The notes below the pieces were generated by a model that was not told the DNA's origin, did not search any database, and saw nothing but the letters and a program-made list of their open reading frames with translations. Of a stretch of DNA of 58,974 nucleotides, positions 39,836 through 49,036 are shown piece by piece. Positions within the stretch are counted from its first letter, which is position 1. Each line of letters opens with the position of its first letter. The stretch covers positions 1 to 58,974 of the forward strand of contig CANQXJ010000008.1 in NCBI GenBank assembly GCA_947627795.1, read 5' to 3'. Made by a program: the position numbers and the translations under genes. This DNA is from an uncultured Clostridia bacterium. Its GTDB lineage: Bacteria; Bacillota; Clostridia; UBA1381.

Positions 39836-39952
39836 TTTTTTCTCTCCCTTTCTTTCCTTTGCGGACGGTTTTCTCCCTGACCGCCCGCATATTTTTTATT
39901 TTCTTTCATTATTTTGCCGCAAAAACACACGGCGTCCATAATAGATATTTAT

Positions 39953-39981
39953 ATTATAACATCTTTTTTTTACGAATTCAA
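39953..39981 (-). promoter_or_regulatory. Promoter of the large secreted protein gene
   Basis: On the minus strand, TTGAAT (39976-39981) and TATAAT (39953-39958) have a 17-bp spacer. The 5' leader is about 110 nt, without obvious structure. Confidence 0.7.
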
Positions 39982-40089
39982 GTAAAAGTGAAGTTTTTAT
40001 CGTATATATTTTGCACAAATTACATCTCTGATTTTTGTGGTTTTTGACGAACTTCGCCATAAATTTCCATAGTTGCACTGTTTTTTCCT

Positions 40090-41115
40090 TTAGCCCTCAA
40101 AGCCGTTCGGGTGACCGGACTGCCATCTCCATGTGTCCTCGCACATGTCGTCTATTCCGTATTTCGCTTCCCATTCAAGCTCTTTGCGCGCCTTTTCGGG
40201 GTTCGCGTAACATTCCGCGATATCGCCGGGTCTGCGCGGCTCGATTTTATACGGCAGCTCCTTACCGCACGCCTTCGAGAACGCCGCGACTATCTGCAGC
40301 ACGCTGTAGCCGTTGCCCGTGCCGAGATTATAGATGTGAACGCCCTGCTTATCGGCGCAGTGCTCTATCGCCTTAACGTGTCCGACAGCGAGATCTACTA
40401 CATGGATATAATCGCGTACGCCGGTGCCGTCGGGGGTGGGATAATCGTTGCCGTAAACATGAACCATTTCGAGCTTGCCCACAGCCACCTGCGCAACGTA
40501 CGGAAGCAGATTGTTCGGAATTCCCTTCGGGTCCTCGCCCATCTTGCCGCTCTTATGCGCGCCTATCGGGTTAAAATAGCGAAGGAGCGTCACGCTCAGC
40601 TTCGGGTTAGCCTTCTGCGCGTCGGTCATGATGCGCTCGATAAAGAGCTTTGTCGTGCCGTAGGGGTTGGTGGTTAAAATTTTATCGCCCTTGTTGTCGG
40701 TCTCAACGATAGGAACGCGCTCCGGGTCGCCGTAGACCGTCGCGGAGGACGAGAACACTATGTTGTTGCAGTCATATTTTTCCATAGCCTGCATCAGATG
40801 CACCGTTCCGGTGATGTTGTTGTCATAATATTTAAGCGGAATTTGCGTTGACTCGCCTACGGCTTTAAGTCCGGCGAAATGGATGACCGCGTCGATTTTA
40901 TTTTCCGCGAAAACCTTTTCCGTAGCGTCGTAGTCGAGCAAATCAACCTTATAAAAAGGAAAATCCCTGCCGGTAATTTCCTTGACCGCGTCAAGGCATT
41001 TCTCGCTCGCGTTATAGAGATTGTCGAGCACGACGATGTCATAGCCCGCGTTTAACAGCTCCACGCAGGTATGGCTGCCGATATAGCCCGCTCCGCCTGT
41101 TACAAGTATATTCAT
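40090..41115 (-). CDS. galE: UDP-glucose 4-epimerase
   Basis: GalE interconverts UDP-glucose and UDP-galactose with bound NAD. The 341-residue short-chain dehydrogenase-type protein has the NAD loop GGAGYIGSHT (7-16), VVLDNL, the HFAGLKAVGES loop and the catalytic Tyr and Lys of NPYGTTKLFIE. GVRDYIHVVDLA and EPRRPGDIAECYA are GalE signatures. A longer frame adds 20 residues, but ATG 41115 follows GAGGAGG eight bases upstream and starts directly at the Rossmann strand. It is transcribed away from the ABC exporter genes. No galK or galT is nearby, so it may serve surface polysaccharide synthesis. Confidence 0.95.
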   Translation of the reverse strand: MNILVTGGAGYIGSHTCVELLNAGYDIVVLDNLYNASEKCLDAVKEITGRDFPFYKVDLLDYDATEKVFAENKIDAVIHFAGLKAVGESTQIPLKYYDNNITGTVHLMQAMEKYDCNNIVFSSSATVYGDPERVPIVETDNKGDKILTTNPYGTTKLFIERIMTDAQKANPKLSVTLLRYFNPIGAHKSGKMGEDPKGIPNNLLPYVAQVAVGKLEMVHVYGNDYPTPDGTGVRDYIHVVDLAVGHVKAIEHCADKQGVHIYNLGTGNGYSVLQIVAAFSKACGKELPYKIEPRRPGDIAECYANPEKARKELEWEAKYGIDDMCEDTWRWQSGHPNGFEG

Positions 41116-41267
41116 ATTTTTTACCTCCTCGATATTCATATAGACAATTATATAATATATGTAAGATATTTTCAAGAGGTATTTTTAATTTAGCGCGCGT
41201 TTAATTTTTTCGTTTCGGGAGCCACTCGGTTTCGCGCGGGATCCGCGGACAATTTACAATTTTTTTA

Positions 41268-41296
41268 TTGAAACGATAATCCTTTTGTGATACAAT
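41268..41296 (+). promoter_or_regulatory. Promoter of the ABC exporter pair
   Basis: TTGAAA (41268-41273), a 17-bp spacer and TACAAT (41291-41296). Confidence 0.65.
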
Positions 41297-41335
41297 GTCC
41301 GTAACATAAATTTGCGGAAAGGATGGGGGACGCGC

Positions 41336-43036
41336 TTGAAATGGTTTATTTCGTATGTGAAGCCGTATAAGCTCAGGATCGCGCTGGAGCTTATCATTAA
41401 AACCATAGCCACGACTATGGACTTGTGCATACCGTGGATACTCGGGCATATTATCGACGTTGTTATCCCGTCCGAAAATACCGTCTTTATCGCGATATGG
41501 GGCGCGCTGATGATAGTGTGCTCGTTCGTGTGCGTCGCGGGAAACATATCGGCGAACAGGCTCGCCTCATCGATCGCGCGCGACACCACCATGAACGTGC
41601 GCCACGATTTATTTGAAAAAATCATGTCGCTTTCATCTCAGAGAACGGATTATTTCACCGTCCCGTCGCTCGTTTCGAGGATCACCACCGATACATATAA
41701 CCTAAACAGCATGACGGGAATGCTTCTGCGTCTCGGTATACGTGCGCCGATACTGCTATTCGGCGGCATGATAATAACGCTTTCAATGGACGTGCCGCTT
41801 GCGCTTATCTGGATAGCGGTGCTGCCGCTCGCGATAGGGGTATTCACCGCCGTGTCGATGCACGGCATACCGCTTTTCTCAAGACTGCAAAAATCAATTG
41901 ACGAGATGGTGCAGGTGATACGTGAAAACATTTCCGGAGTGCGCGTAATAAAGGCGCTTTCAAAAACCGCGTACGAAAAGGAGCGCTTCTCGCGCGTAAA
42001 CAAGCGCGTTTCGGTCAACGAGGAAAAGGCGAACGTCGCGATGAGCCTTACAAACCCGACAATAAATATGCTTTTAAATCTCGCGCTGTCGATAGTTATT
42101 TTTATCGGCGCGTACAGAGTGAGCGCCGGGCAGACGGGAGTGGGTACTATCGTCGCGTTCACTTCGTATTTTACGGTCATACTGAACGCCGTAATGGGCA
42201 TCACGCGAATTTTCGTGGTAGTGTCGCGCGCCGCCGCCTCGTCCAAGCGAATAAGCGAGGTGCTCTATGATGCGAAGGATTTGGAAAGAGTTGATACGGA
42301 CAATACCTGCGATGATTTTATAAGGTTTGATAACGTTTGCTTTTCATATAATAAGAAGAAAAATAATCTGAGCAATATCTCGTTCAGTATGAAAAAGGGC
42401 GGATCGCTCGGCATAATCGGCGCGACCGGCTCGGGGAAAACGACGCTTATAAATCTCCTGATGCGCTTCTACGACGCGGACAGCGGACACGTTTACATAG
42501 ATGGCAGGGACATACGCTCCTACGACAACGAAATACTCAGGAAAAAATTCGGCGTGGTGTTCCAAAACGACATACTTTTCGCCGACAGCGTAAGAAACAA
42601 CGTCGATTTCGGGCGGAATTTAAGCGAAGAGGATATAATCGCGGCGTTAAAAACCGCACAGGCTTACGATTTTGTGAGCAATCTGCGCGGCGGGCTTGAC
42701 ACCGTTTTAAACCCGAAGGGCAACGACCTCTCCGGCGGGCAAAAGCAGCGGCTTTTAATAGCCCGAGCGTTAGCGGCGAAGCCGGATATATTGGTACTCG
42801 ACGACTCCTCGTCCGCGCTTGACTACAAAACCGACGCGGCGTTCAGAGAGGATTTGAAAAAGAACTACGGTGATTCCACTGTGATAATTATCGCGCAGCG
42901 AATAAGCTCGGTCAAGGATTCGGACAATATAATTTTCCTCGACAACGGCGAAATCGAGGGCATTGGCAGGCATGAGGATTTAATGCGAAATTGCGCGATG
43001 TACAAGGAAACAGCCGATTTGCAGATGGGCGTTTAA
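41336..43036 (+). CDS. ABC exporter half-transporter, subunit A (degenerate ATPase site)
   Basis: A 566-residue half-transporter: six membrane helices (about 1-310), then a nucleotide-binding domain. Walker A is GATGSGKTT and the signature is LSGGQKQRLLIARAL. Walker B reads ILVLDDSSSALD, with Asp where active sites have the catalytic Glu. This is the mark of the degenerate half of heterodimeric exporters such as TM287/288 or BmrC/D. The partner with the intact Glu is the next gene. TTG 41336, six bases after GGATGGGGG, begins at the usual MKWF; an upstream in-frame TTG at 41312 lies before this site. Substrate (drug, peptide or lipid) unknown. Confidence 0.9.
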   Translation: MKWFISYVKPYKLRIALELIIKTIATTMDLCIPWILGHIIDVVIPSENTVFIAIWGALMIVCSFVCVAGNISANRLASSIARDTTMNVRHDLFEKIMSLSSQRTDYFTVPSLVSRITTDTYNLNSMTGMLLRLGIRAPILLFGGMIITLSMDVPLALIWIAVLPLAIGVFTAVSMHGIPLFSRLQKSIDEMVQVIRENISGVRVIKALSKTAYEKERFSRVNKRVSVNEEKANVAMSLTNPTINMLLNLALSIVIFIGAYRVSAGQTGVGTIVAFTSYFTVILNAVMGITRIFVVVSRAAASSKRISEVLYDAKDLERVDTDNTCDDFIRFDNVCFSYNKKKNNLSNISFSMKKGGSLGIIGATGSGKTTLINLLMRFYDADSGHVYIDGRDIRSYDNEILRKKFGVVFQNDILFADSVRNNVDFGRNLSEEDIIAALKTAQAYDFVSNLRGGLDTVLNPKGNDLSGGQKQRLLIARALAAKPDILVLDDSSSALDYKTDAAFREDLKKNYGDSTVIIIAQRISSVKDSDNIIFLDNGEIEGIGRHEDLMRNCAMYKETADLQMGV

Positions 43037-43037
43037 T

Positions 43038-43334
43038 TAAATTATGATTTAGCGTTGTAAGCCTCCCTTGTCAAAGGGAGGGGGACCGCGTAGCGGTGGA
43101 GGGATTCTTTTTTAAAATTAGCGCAGGAATCCCCCAGTCACGCTGCGCGTGCCAGCCCCCTTTAACAAGGGGGCCTCTCGTAGGGGCGACCCTCGCGGTC
43201 GCCCGTCCCCGATAACCCGATGTCAATGGTATTGTAGGGGCGGATATTATCCGCCCGTTCCCAATGCAGCGCGGCGGGCGGATGATATCCGCCCCTACAC
43301 CCACAATACCAATACATCGCTAAATCATAATTTA
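43038..43334. mobile_element. 297-bp MITE-like element, copy 2
   Basis: It has the same length, terminal repeats (TAAATTATGATTTA, inverted at 43321-43334) and internal palindromes as the copy at 24855-25151, with scattered substitutions and small indels. It starts one base after the stop codon of subunit A and ends before the ribosome binding site of subunit B, splitting the operon without breaking either gene. Orientation relative to the flanking genes is the same as for copy 1. Confidence 0.85.
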
Positions 43335-43357
43335 CTACATAAAAGGAGGAAAAGCAT

Positions 43358-45127
43358 ATGGCGCGAAGGGGTTTGAGTGACAAAACCGACAAACCAAAAG
43401 ATATAAAATACGTTTTAAAGCGCTTATGGGGCTATCTTATGCAGTATAAGCTCTGGCTCCTCGCGGCTCTCGTTCTCACGGGCACGGGCAATATCTGCGC
43501 GCTTATCGGTCCGAGCCTGTCGGGGCGCGCGATCGACGCTATTCATCTTGAGGGCACAAATTTTAAAGAAGTCGGCTTTTATGTCATTCTGATGATAATT
43601 CTTTATATTCTCTCATCGGTGCTGTCGTATCTGCTGTCGGTGCTGATGATCCATGTAACGCGCAAAATCGTATTCGCAATGCGGCGGGACGCTTTTAACA
43701 GTCTCGCGTCGCTGCCGGTGAACTATTTCGATTCCAACTACGCGGGCAATATAATAAGCAAGCTCTCATACGACATAGACACGGTAAACACATCGCTCTC
43801 GTCCGATTTGGTGCAGATTTTCGCGAGCGCTATAACTATCATCGGCGCGTTTGTGATGATGGTAGTGATATCGCCGGTGCTCGTCACGATTTTCCTCGTA
43901 ACAATACCGCTTTCGATATTCGTCACAAGCTATATCGCTAAAAAGGTCCATCCGCTTTTCAAGAAGCGCTCGGCGGCTCTGGGCGATTTAAACGGCTATG
44001 CCGAGGAAATGATTACGGGACAGAAAACTATCCGCGCGTATTCGGGCGAGGAAAATATAATCGGCAGGTTTGACGAAAAAAACGAATACGCGTGCCGCTC
44101 GTTTTACAACGCCGAGTATTACGGCAGCATGTCCGGTCCGTCTATGGGATTTATAAACAACCTGTCGCTCTCGCTTATCAGCATTTTCGGCGCTGTTCTG
44201 TACCTTTTCGGCAATATCAGTATCGGCTCGATCTCGTCCTTCGTGCTGTATTCGCGCAAATTCGCGGGACCGATAAACGAGCTTGCGAACATCATAAACG
44301 AGCTTCAATCCTCGTGCGCGGCGGCGGAGCGCGTATTCAAGCTTATCGACGAAGAAAAGGAAAACGCGCGCGACGTGATTGATAAAACGGCTGTGATAAA
44401 CAACACCGACGTGAGCCTCGAGCACGTAAAATTCGGCTATAGCCCCGGCAGGACGGTAATTCACGATTTGAGCCTCGAGGTAAACGAGGGCGCGCTTATC
44501 GCGGTAACAGGCCCGACGGGCGCGGGCAAAACGACGCTTATCAATCTTCTGATGCGCTTCTACGACGCTGACGGCGGCAGCATAAAAATCGACGGTGTGA
44601 GCATAAAATCGATCAGCCGCGAGGATCTGCGCCGTCTTTACGCGATGGTTCTGCAGGACACATGGCTTTTTAACGGCACGGTCTACGAGAACATAGCCTA
44701 CGCCAAGCCCGACGCGTCGAAGGAGGAGGTGATCGCGGCGGCGAAGGCGGCGAAAATACACGAGTTTATAATTCGCCTCCCCGACGGCTACGACACGGTT
44801 TTGAGCGAAAACGGAATAAACATTTCGAAGGGACAAAAGCAGCTCCTGACGATAGCGCGCGCGATGCTCTGCGACGCGAGAATGCTGATACTCGACGAAG
44901 CGACCTCAAACGTCGACACACGCACGGAGCAGTACATATCAAACGCAATGAGAGAGCTTATGAACGACAAAACGTGCTTCGTAATCGCGCATCGGCTATC
45001 GACAATACGCAATGCCGATATGATACTCGTAGTAAACGACGGCGACATAACCGAAACCGGCACGCATGACGAGCTGATGGCGAAAAAGGGCGCGTATTAC
45101 AATATGTATATGTCGCAGTACAAATAA
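43358..45127 (+). CDS. ABC exporter half-transporter, subunit B (catalytic ATPase site)
   Basis: A 589-residue half-transporter with a longer cytosolic N-terminus, six membrane helices (about 35-330) and an ATPase domain. Walker A is GPTGAGKTT and Walker B is MLILDEATSNVD with the catalytic Glu. The signature is ISKGQKQLLTIARAM, with Lys in place of the first Gly of SGGQ, which weakens the site formed with the degenerate partner. Together with subunit A it forms a heterodimeric exporter. The start follows AAAGGAGGA. The gene probably shares the promoter at 41268 through the MITE copy. Confidence 0.9.
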   Translation: MARRGLSDKTDKPKDIKYVLKRLWGYLMQYKLWLLAALVLTGTGNICALIGPSLSGRAIDAIHLEGTNFKEVGFYVILMIILYILSSVLSYLLSVLMIHVTRKIVFAMRRDAFNSLASLPVNYFDSNYAGNIISKLSYDIDTVNTSLSSDLVQIFASAITIIGAFVMMVVISPVLVTIFLVTIPLSIFVTSYIAKKVHPLFKKRSAALGDLNGYAEEMITGQKTIRAYSGEENIIGRFDEKNEYACRSFYNAEYYGSMSGPSMGFINNLSLSLISIFGAVLYLFGNISIGSISSFVLYSRKFAGPINELANIINELQSSCAAAERVFKLIDEEKENARDVIDKTAVINNTDVSLEHVKFGYSPGRTVIHDLSLEVNEGALIAVTGPTGAGKTTLINLLMRFYDADGGSIKIDGVSIKSISREDLRRLYAMVLQDTWLFNGTVYENIAYAKPDASKEEVIAAAKAAKIHEFIIRLPDGYDTVLSENGINISKGQKQLLTIARAMLCDARMLILDEATSNVDTRTEQYISNAMRELMNDKTCFVIAHRLSTIRNADMILVVNDGDITETGTHDELMAKKGAYYNMYMSQYK

Positions 45128-45147
45128 ATTCGGCGATATTCTCAGCG

Positions 45148-45192
45148 AAAAAAAGCGATATGCCCGAAAATTACGGCATATCGCTTTCTTTA
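45148..45192. terminator. Bidirectional terminator between the exporter and divIVA
   Basis: AAGCGATATGCC and GGCATATCGCTT form a 12-bp stem around a 10-nt loop, with an A-run on the left and TTTCTTT on the right. Confidence 0.88.
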
Positions 45193-45195
45193 TAA

Positions 45196-45633
45196 TCAAA
45201 ATGTTTCCACTATCTTTATTACGCTTTCACACAGCGCTCTTACGCGCGCCTTATATGAGTCTACCTCCGCGCCTATCGTTTTCAGGCTCTGCTGCTTTTT
45301 CAAATGCTCGTCGTCTATCTGCTTTGAAAGTCTTGACGCGTCAAGCTTCGCCTTGCTGATTATTGACTCAGCCTCTATTTGCGCGCTGTTTTTCAAATCG
45401 GCTGCAGTCTGCTTTGCGGCGTCAAGCGATTTCTGCATGGTTTTTTCCATGCTTTTATAGCGTTCGACCGTTTCCGTAAGCACGCCGATGCGGTCTTTCA
45501 GCCCCGTGTTTTCCTTATAGAGCTGCTCGAAATCCTGTATCACAACATCCAGGAAATCGTCAACCGCGTCGCAGTCGTAGCCCTTAAGCTTTTTCTCAAA
45601 CTCCTTGTTTTGAATATCAATAGGTCTCAGCAT
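45196..45633 (-). CDS. divIVA: DivIVA-domain protein
   Basis: A 145-residue cytosolic coiled-coil protein that marks curved membranes at poles and division sites. The N-terminus MLRPIDIQNKEFEKKLKGYD matches the DivIVA membrane-binding domain (LDIQNKEF, GYD), followed by DDFLDVV and a long coiled coil (about 30-130). A start three codons earlier would abut AAAGGA, so ATG 45633 with a 9-base spacer is preferred. It is the last gene of the division cluster, 15 bp after ylmH, as in many Firmicutes. Confidence 0.92.
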   Translation of the reverse strand: MLRPIDIQNKEFEKKLKGYDCDAVDDFLDVVIQDFEQLYKENTGLKDRIGVLTETVERYKSMEKTMQKSLDAAKQTAADLKNSAQIEAESIISKAKLDASRLSKQIDDEHLKKQQSLKTIGAEVDSYKARVRALCESVIKIVETF

Positions 45634-45648
45634 ATACGTCATTCCTTT

Positions 45649-46407
45649 CTATATAAATTTCTTCAGTATTATATGAAGCCTTCCGCTTCTCGTTTCACCG
45701 CCTATTTCGTGCAGAATAAACCTGCCGAAGCCGCGCGCAGAAATCATATCGTTTACTTTTACCGTCCGCGACGTTTCCGAAACCTCGCGGTGATTTATTT
45801 TTACCTTCCCGTTTTCTATAAGCCTCGCACTCTGCCCGCGTGAAATCCCCAGAGCCGCCGCTATTACAGCGTCCGCGCGCGTTGACGCACAGACCGCCCC
45901 GATGGTCTGATATTTCCTTTCGGGTATCTCCACGTCTCCCGCGTCAAAGATTTCCGCGTCCACGCCCTGTCTGCCGATTTTACTTATTCCCGATTTAACA
46001 TATTCGGCAATATCACGGCTTATGAACGCGTAAGCCTCATTTCCGTTTACGAGTATGTCGCCCGTTTTGTTCCTGTCTATGCCGAGCGACAGCAGGCTTC
46101 CGAGATAATCGCGGTGCGAAAGCTCCTTTACGGCGTGCCTTGAAGTGAATTTTATCACCGAAATCGGAAACGCGCCCTCGTCAGCCTCCTCCCATTCGGG
46201 AAAAACGCCGAGCATCATGCGCTCGCTGCCGTCGAAGCCGCCGAAATACATAGTGTTGTATCCGAACGGAAAACGCATACCGTCCTCTATCGCCGCTATT
46301 TCTCCTCCGTCAAGAAACGGCGAAAATCTCGCGCACGCGTATTTATCACATAGTGAGAATAAATCCTCGATTTTAGCAAAAAGCAGCTTTTCCGAATTCG
46401 CTTCCAT
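45649..46407 (-). CDS. ylmH: YlmH-family S4-domain RNA-binding protein
   Basis: A 252-residue protein with an N-terminal region of the YlmH type (FSPFLDGGEIAAIED, HRDYLGSLLSLGIDRNKTGDI) and a C-terminal S4 RNA-binding domain (about 180-245; GISRGQSARLIENGKVKINH). Relatives bind ribosomes or peptidyl-tRNA stalled on 50S subunits and sit in the division cluster. An in-frame TTG at 46422 lies inside the GGGGG ribosome binding site region; ATG 46407 is preferred. The gene lies between sepF and divIVA, the standard order. Confidence 0.92.
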   Translation of the reverse strand: MEANSEKLLFAKIEDLFSLCDKYACARFSPFLDGGEIAAIEDGMRFPFGYNTMYFGGFDGSERMMLGVFPEWEEADEGAFPISVIKFTSRHAVKELSHRDYLGSLLSLGIDRNKTGDILVNGNEAYAFISRDIAEYVKSGISKIGRQGVDAEIFDAGDVEIPERKYQTIGAVCASTRADAVIAAALGISRGQSARLIENGKVKINHREVSETSRTVKVNDMISARGFGRFILHEIGGETRSGRLHIILKKFI

Positions 46408-46484
46408 ATATATTTCCCCCAAGCAAAAGAGCCGCCGCCGAAACGCGCGAAAATACCGCGCGCCGCAGCGATGACTCCGTCTTT

Positions 46485-46937
46485 TTACATATTCCAGTCA
46501 AATCTGTTTCTTGCCTGTTCCTTTATGTTGTCGCCGGTGATGTCCATATTGCTCGGCGCAGCGACAAAAACTCCGCCGCCGACTCTGCGGCAGCTTCCGT
46601 TCACGCCGTAAACCGCACCGGCTACAAAGTCCACTATACGTCTCGCTTCTTCCGTATCCGTATTCGTCACGTCAAAAATAACGAGCCGTCCGCCCTTGAC
46701 CTCGTCCGCGACCTTTGTCGACGCGTCAAAGTTCTCGGGCTTTATAATTCTGACTCTTGAAAGATTAACCTGATTTATCGGAATAACCTTCGACGCGCTC
46801 TTTCTCGTAAACGAAGATGCCCTTTTCGGCGCGTCATCCTCGTCGTAATCCTCGTTTTCATCGTAATATTCGTCGTCATAATAATCGTCGTCGCCGTCTA
46901 ATCCGATAAAATTTTTAATCTTGTCCCAAACTCCCAT
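46485..46937 (-). CDS. sepF: Cell division protein SepF
   Basis: SepF bundles FtsZ filaments and ties them to the membrane. The 150-residue protein starts MGVWDKIKNFIGL, the amphipathic membrane-binding helix. A very acidic Asp/Tyr/Glu linker (about 15-38) and the SepF core follow (VRIIKPENFDASTKVADEV, VFDVTNTDTEEARRIVDFVAG, VFVAAPSNMDI). Upstream in-frame GTG lies inside the ribosome binding region; ATG 46937 follows AAAGGGTG. It begins one base after the yggS stop, implying coupled translation. Confidence 0.95.
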   Translation of the reverse strand: MGVWDKIKNFIGLDGDDDYYDDEYYDENEDYDEDDAPKRASSFTRKSASKVIPINQVNLSRVRIIKPENFDASTKVADEVKGGRLVIFDVTNTDTEEARRIVDFVAGAVYGVNGSCRRVGGGVFVAAPSNMDITGDNIKEQARNRFDWNM

Positions 46938-46938
46938 T

Positions 46939-47655
46939 TTACACACCCTTTCCCGTTTGTTTGTCGGAGTAATCCCGCTCCCCGAAAATAGCGCTTCCTA
47001 TGCGAACCATATTGGCGCCGCATTCGATAGCGGTCTCAAAATCTCCGCTCATTCCCATAGATAAGTATGACATACTAATATTATCGTATTTTTTTGCCGC
47101 AATGTCAATAAAAAGTTGCCTCATGTTGTCAAAATGTAAAGTATTTGTAATACTGTTGTCAGTTTTTGGGGCAATTGTCATAAGTCCCATCACTTTTACG
47201 TGCTTTAATTTGCCCGCGTAAATGAGAATATCGTCAAGCTCGTCCGGACTTACTCCCGATTTTGTTTCCTCGCCGGAGATATTTACCTGTATTAAGACCT
47301 CCATGACCTTATCGTGCTTTTCCGCCTGCCGGTCTATCTCGTCAAGCAGCTTTACCGAGTCAACGGAATGAATTAACGAAACGCGGTCTATTACATATTT
47401 TACCTTATTTGTCTGTAAATGCCCTATCATATGCCACCTTACCGGCAGAACGCGGTCAAACTTATCGCGTATTTCCTGCGGCTTGTTTTCGCCTATGTCG
47501 TCCACGCCCCAGTTTATAGCCTCGTTCATCTCGTTTGTGCTGCGGGTTTTTGTCACGGCGACAAGCGTTATATCCTCGCGTTTTCTTCCGCTTCTCTCGG
47601 CAGCGGCAGTTATTCTCTTTTCAATTTTAGCAAGATTATCGGATAAAACTGTCAT
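46939..47655 (-). CDS. yggS: PLP homeostasis protein (YggS/YlmE family)
   Basis: A 238-residue single-domain PLP-binding protein of the alanine racemase barrel fold, involved in vitamin B6 and amino acid balance. VAVTKTRS carries the PLP lysine; NKPQEIRDKFD, RWHMIGHLQTNKVK and the C-terminal SMGMSGDFETAIECGANMVR are diagnostic. It is the YlmE homologue of the Gram-positive division cluster. It begins 4 bp after the preceding membrane protein gene and ends one base before sepF. Confidence 0.95.
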   Translation of the reverse strand: MTVLSDNLAKIEKRITAAAERSGRKREDITLVAVTKTRSTNEMNEAINWGVDDIGENKPQEIRDKFDRVLPVRWHMIGHLQTNKVKYVIDRVSLIHSVDSVKLLDEIDRQAEKHDKVMEVLIQVNISGEETKSGVSPDELDDILIYAGKLKHVKVMGLMTIAPKTDNSITNTLHFDNMRQLFIDIAAKKYDNISMSYLSMGMSGDFETAIECGANMVRIGSAIFGERDYSDKQTGKGV

Positions 47656-47659
47656 TTTT

Positions 47660-48850
47660 TTACTCTCCTATCACTATTCTTTCCATTTGTGAAAGCTTAT
47701 TGGAGGCGTCGGCGACGGACTCGATGATCGCGAAGCCCTCGTCGGTGTCGGAATAAAGAACCTCGCAGTCGCAGGTATACCGCTTTTTTCCGATTTCACC
47801 TATTACGCTGTACTTGCCGTCAGCCGTACGAACGGCATATGTAGGCACTTTATAGCCCGTGTAGCTTTCAAAAACCAAATCAACATCAGCTTCTCTGTAC
47901 GCGAACGCGCCTTCGAAATAAATATAGCTTTTTATGACTATAAGCGACTTTCCCGAAGCGTCCGGCTCTGATATGCTCTCTATCGTTCCGGTCGTTTCGG
48001 AGTTTGCTATATTTTTAAACCTCAGCGTTACCGTATCTCCTACCCCGCACAGCGCGGCATCCTCAGCGTCGGCTGTTAATGCCGCGTACCAGATATGGTT
48101 GTTTACGACCTTGCATACCGGATCCCCCGCGTTGACGTGCTTGCCGAGAGTGGATTCGCGTTTTGACGGCGTCTGGAGCCCTTCGATGATATCCGTTGTG
48201 TATTGGTCGAGCAGCGACGGATCGAGCGCCCCTTCCAAACCGTCTATATATGTTGTAAACACTCCGGTCATATCCGTGAACATGTCGCCTTTTGAAACGC
48301 CGAGCTGCGCCTCTGCGGCTTGTCTTTGAGCCGTAAGCTGCTCGGACTCCTCGACGGAGGTTTCACCCGTCCGTATTCCGTTGATCCGAGACTTGTACTC
48401 GCTTATTTTCGATATATCGTTTTCCGCCGCCGCCTCGATTATCCGCGTTTCCAGCGACGCTATCTCCCCTTCGACGGAGCTTTCGTCATACTCCTTATAC
48501 GACTTCCTGCTCTCATCGGAAATAGCACGAGCTATTTTCTTGTCAAGGTTATTAAGCTCCTTGAGCTTGTCCGCGCTTACATCTCCGTAATATACCGTCG
48601 CGATATATCCGTCCTTTGACACGCGGTCCCCTTCGGACAAATTGCTGTATACGGTGCCCGCTCCCTGAGCGTTAAAAACGCGCTCGTCGCGCATAATGAA
48701 TCCGTGCGCCGGAGCAAGACGTTCCTCGGTGACTATCTCCGGCTTAATAGTATTGGTAAACGATATGGCGGCGACATAGCGTATTGCCAAAACGGCGGTC
48801 ACGACCGTCAGCGCGCAAAATATTGCTACAAAAATTTTCTTCATTTTCAT
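47660..48850 (-). CDS. HlyD-like membrane fusion protein of the division cluster
   Basis: A 396-residue protein with a short cytosolic N-terminus, one membrane helix (about 5-28) and a large outer domain. It has a biotinyl-lipoyl-like half (GFIMRDERVFNAQGAGTVYSNLSEGDRVSKDGYIATVY), a coiled-coil segment (about 90-185) and a second half (VNAGDPVCKVVNN). That is the layout of HlyD-type adaptors, but there is no transporter gene next to it. Similar genes occupy this position before yggS in other Clostridia, and a role at the division site is possible. First gene of the operon; the ribosome binding site is weak (GGGAAAG). Confidence 0.82.
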   Translation of the reverse strand: MKMKKIFVAIFCALTVVTAVLAIRYVAAISFTNTIKPEIVTEERLAPAHGFIMRDERVFNAQGAGTVYSNLSEGDRVSKDGYIATVYYGDVSADKLKELNNLDKKIARAISDESRKSYKEYDESSVEGEIASLETRIIEAAAENDISKISEYKSRINGIRTGETSVEESEQLTAQRQAAEAQLGVSKGDMFTDMTGVFTTYIDGLEGALDPSLLDQYTTDIIEGLQTPSKRESTLGKHVNAGDPVCKVVNNHIWYAALTADAEDAALCGVGDTVTLRFKNIANSETTGTIESISEPDASGKSLIVIKSYIYFEGAFAYREADVDLVFESYTGYKVPTYAVRTADGKYSVIGEIGKKRYTCDCEVLYSDTDEGFAIIESVADASNKLSQMERIVIGE

Positions 48851-48884
48851 TCTTATTCTTTCCCGAAAACTTAAATATATTTCT

Positions 48885-48913
48885 ATTATATAATCTTTTT
48901 CGGGAAATTACAA
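48885..48913 (-). promoter_or_regulatory. Promoter of the division cluster
   Basis: On the minus strand, TTGTAA (48908-48913) and TATAAT (48885-48890) have a 17-bp spacer. Confidence 0.7.
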
Positions 48914-48950
48914 CATCTTTCTTAAATATTTACATAAAATTATATAAAAA

Positions 48951-49004
48951 CCCCTTAAAGCAGTTTTGAAATATTTTGCTACTTCATACGTCTGCTTTAA
49001 GGGG
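48951..49004 (-). terminator. Terminator of the eda-kdgK operon
   Basis: CCCCTTAAAGCAG (48951-48963) and its exact inverse (48992-49004) form a 13-bp stem with a 28-nt loop. On the minus strand TTTTTAT follows. Confidence 0.8.
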
Positions 49005-49036
49005 ATTATGTCAAAAAGCCTGTCTATATTAGGTTT

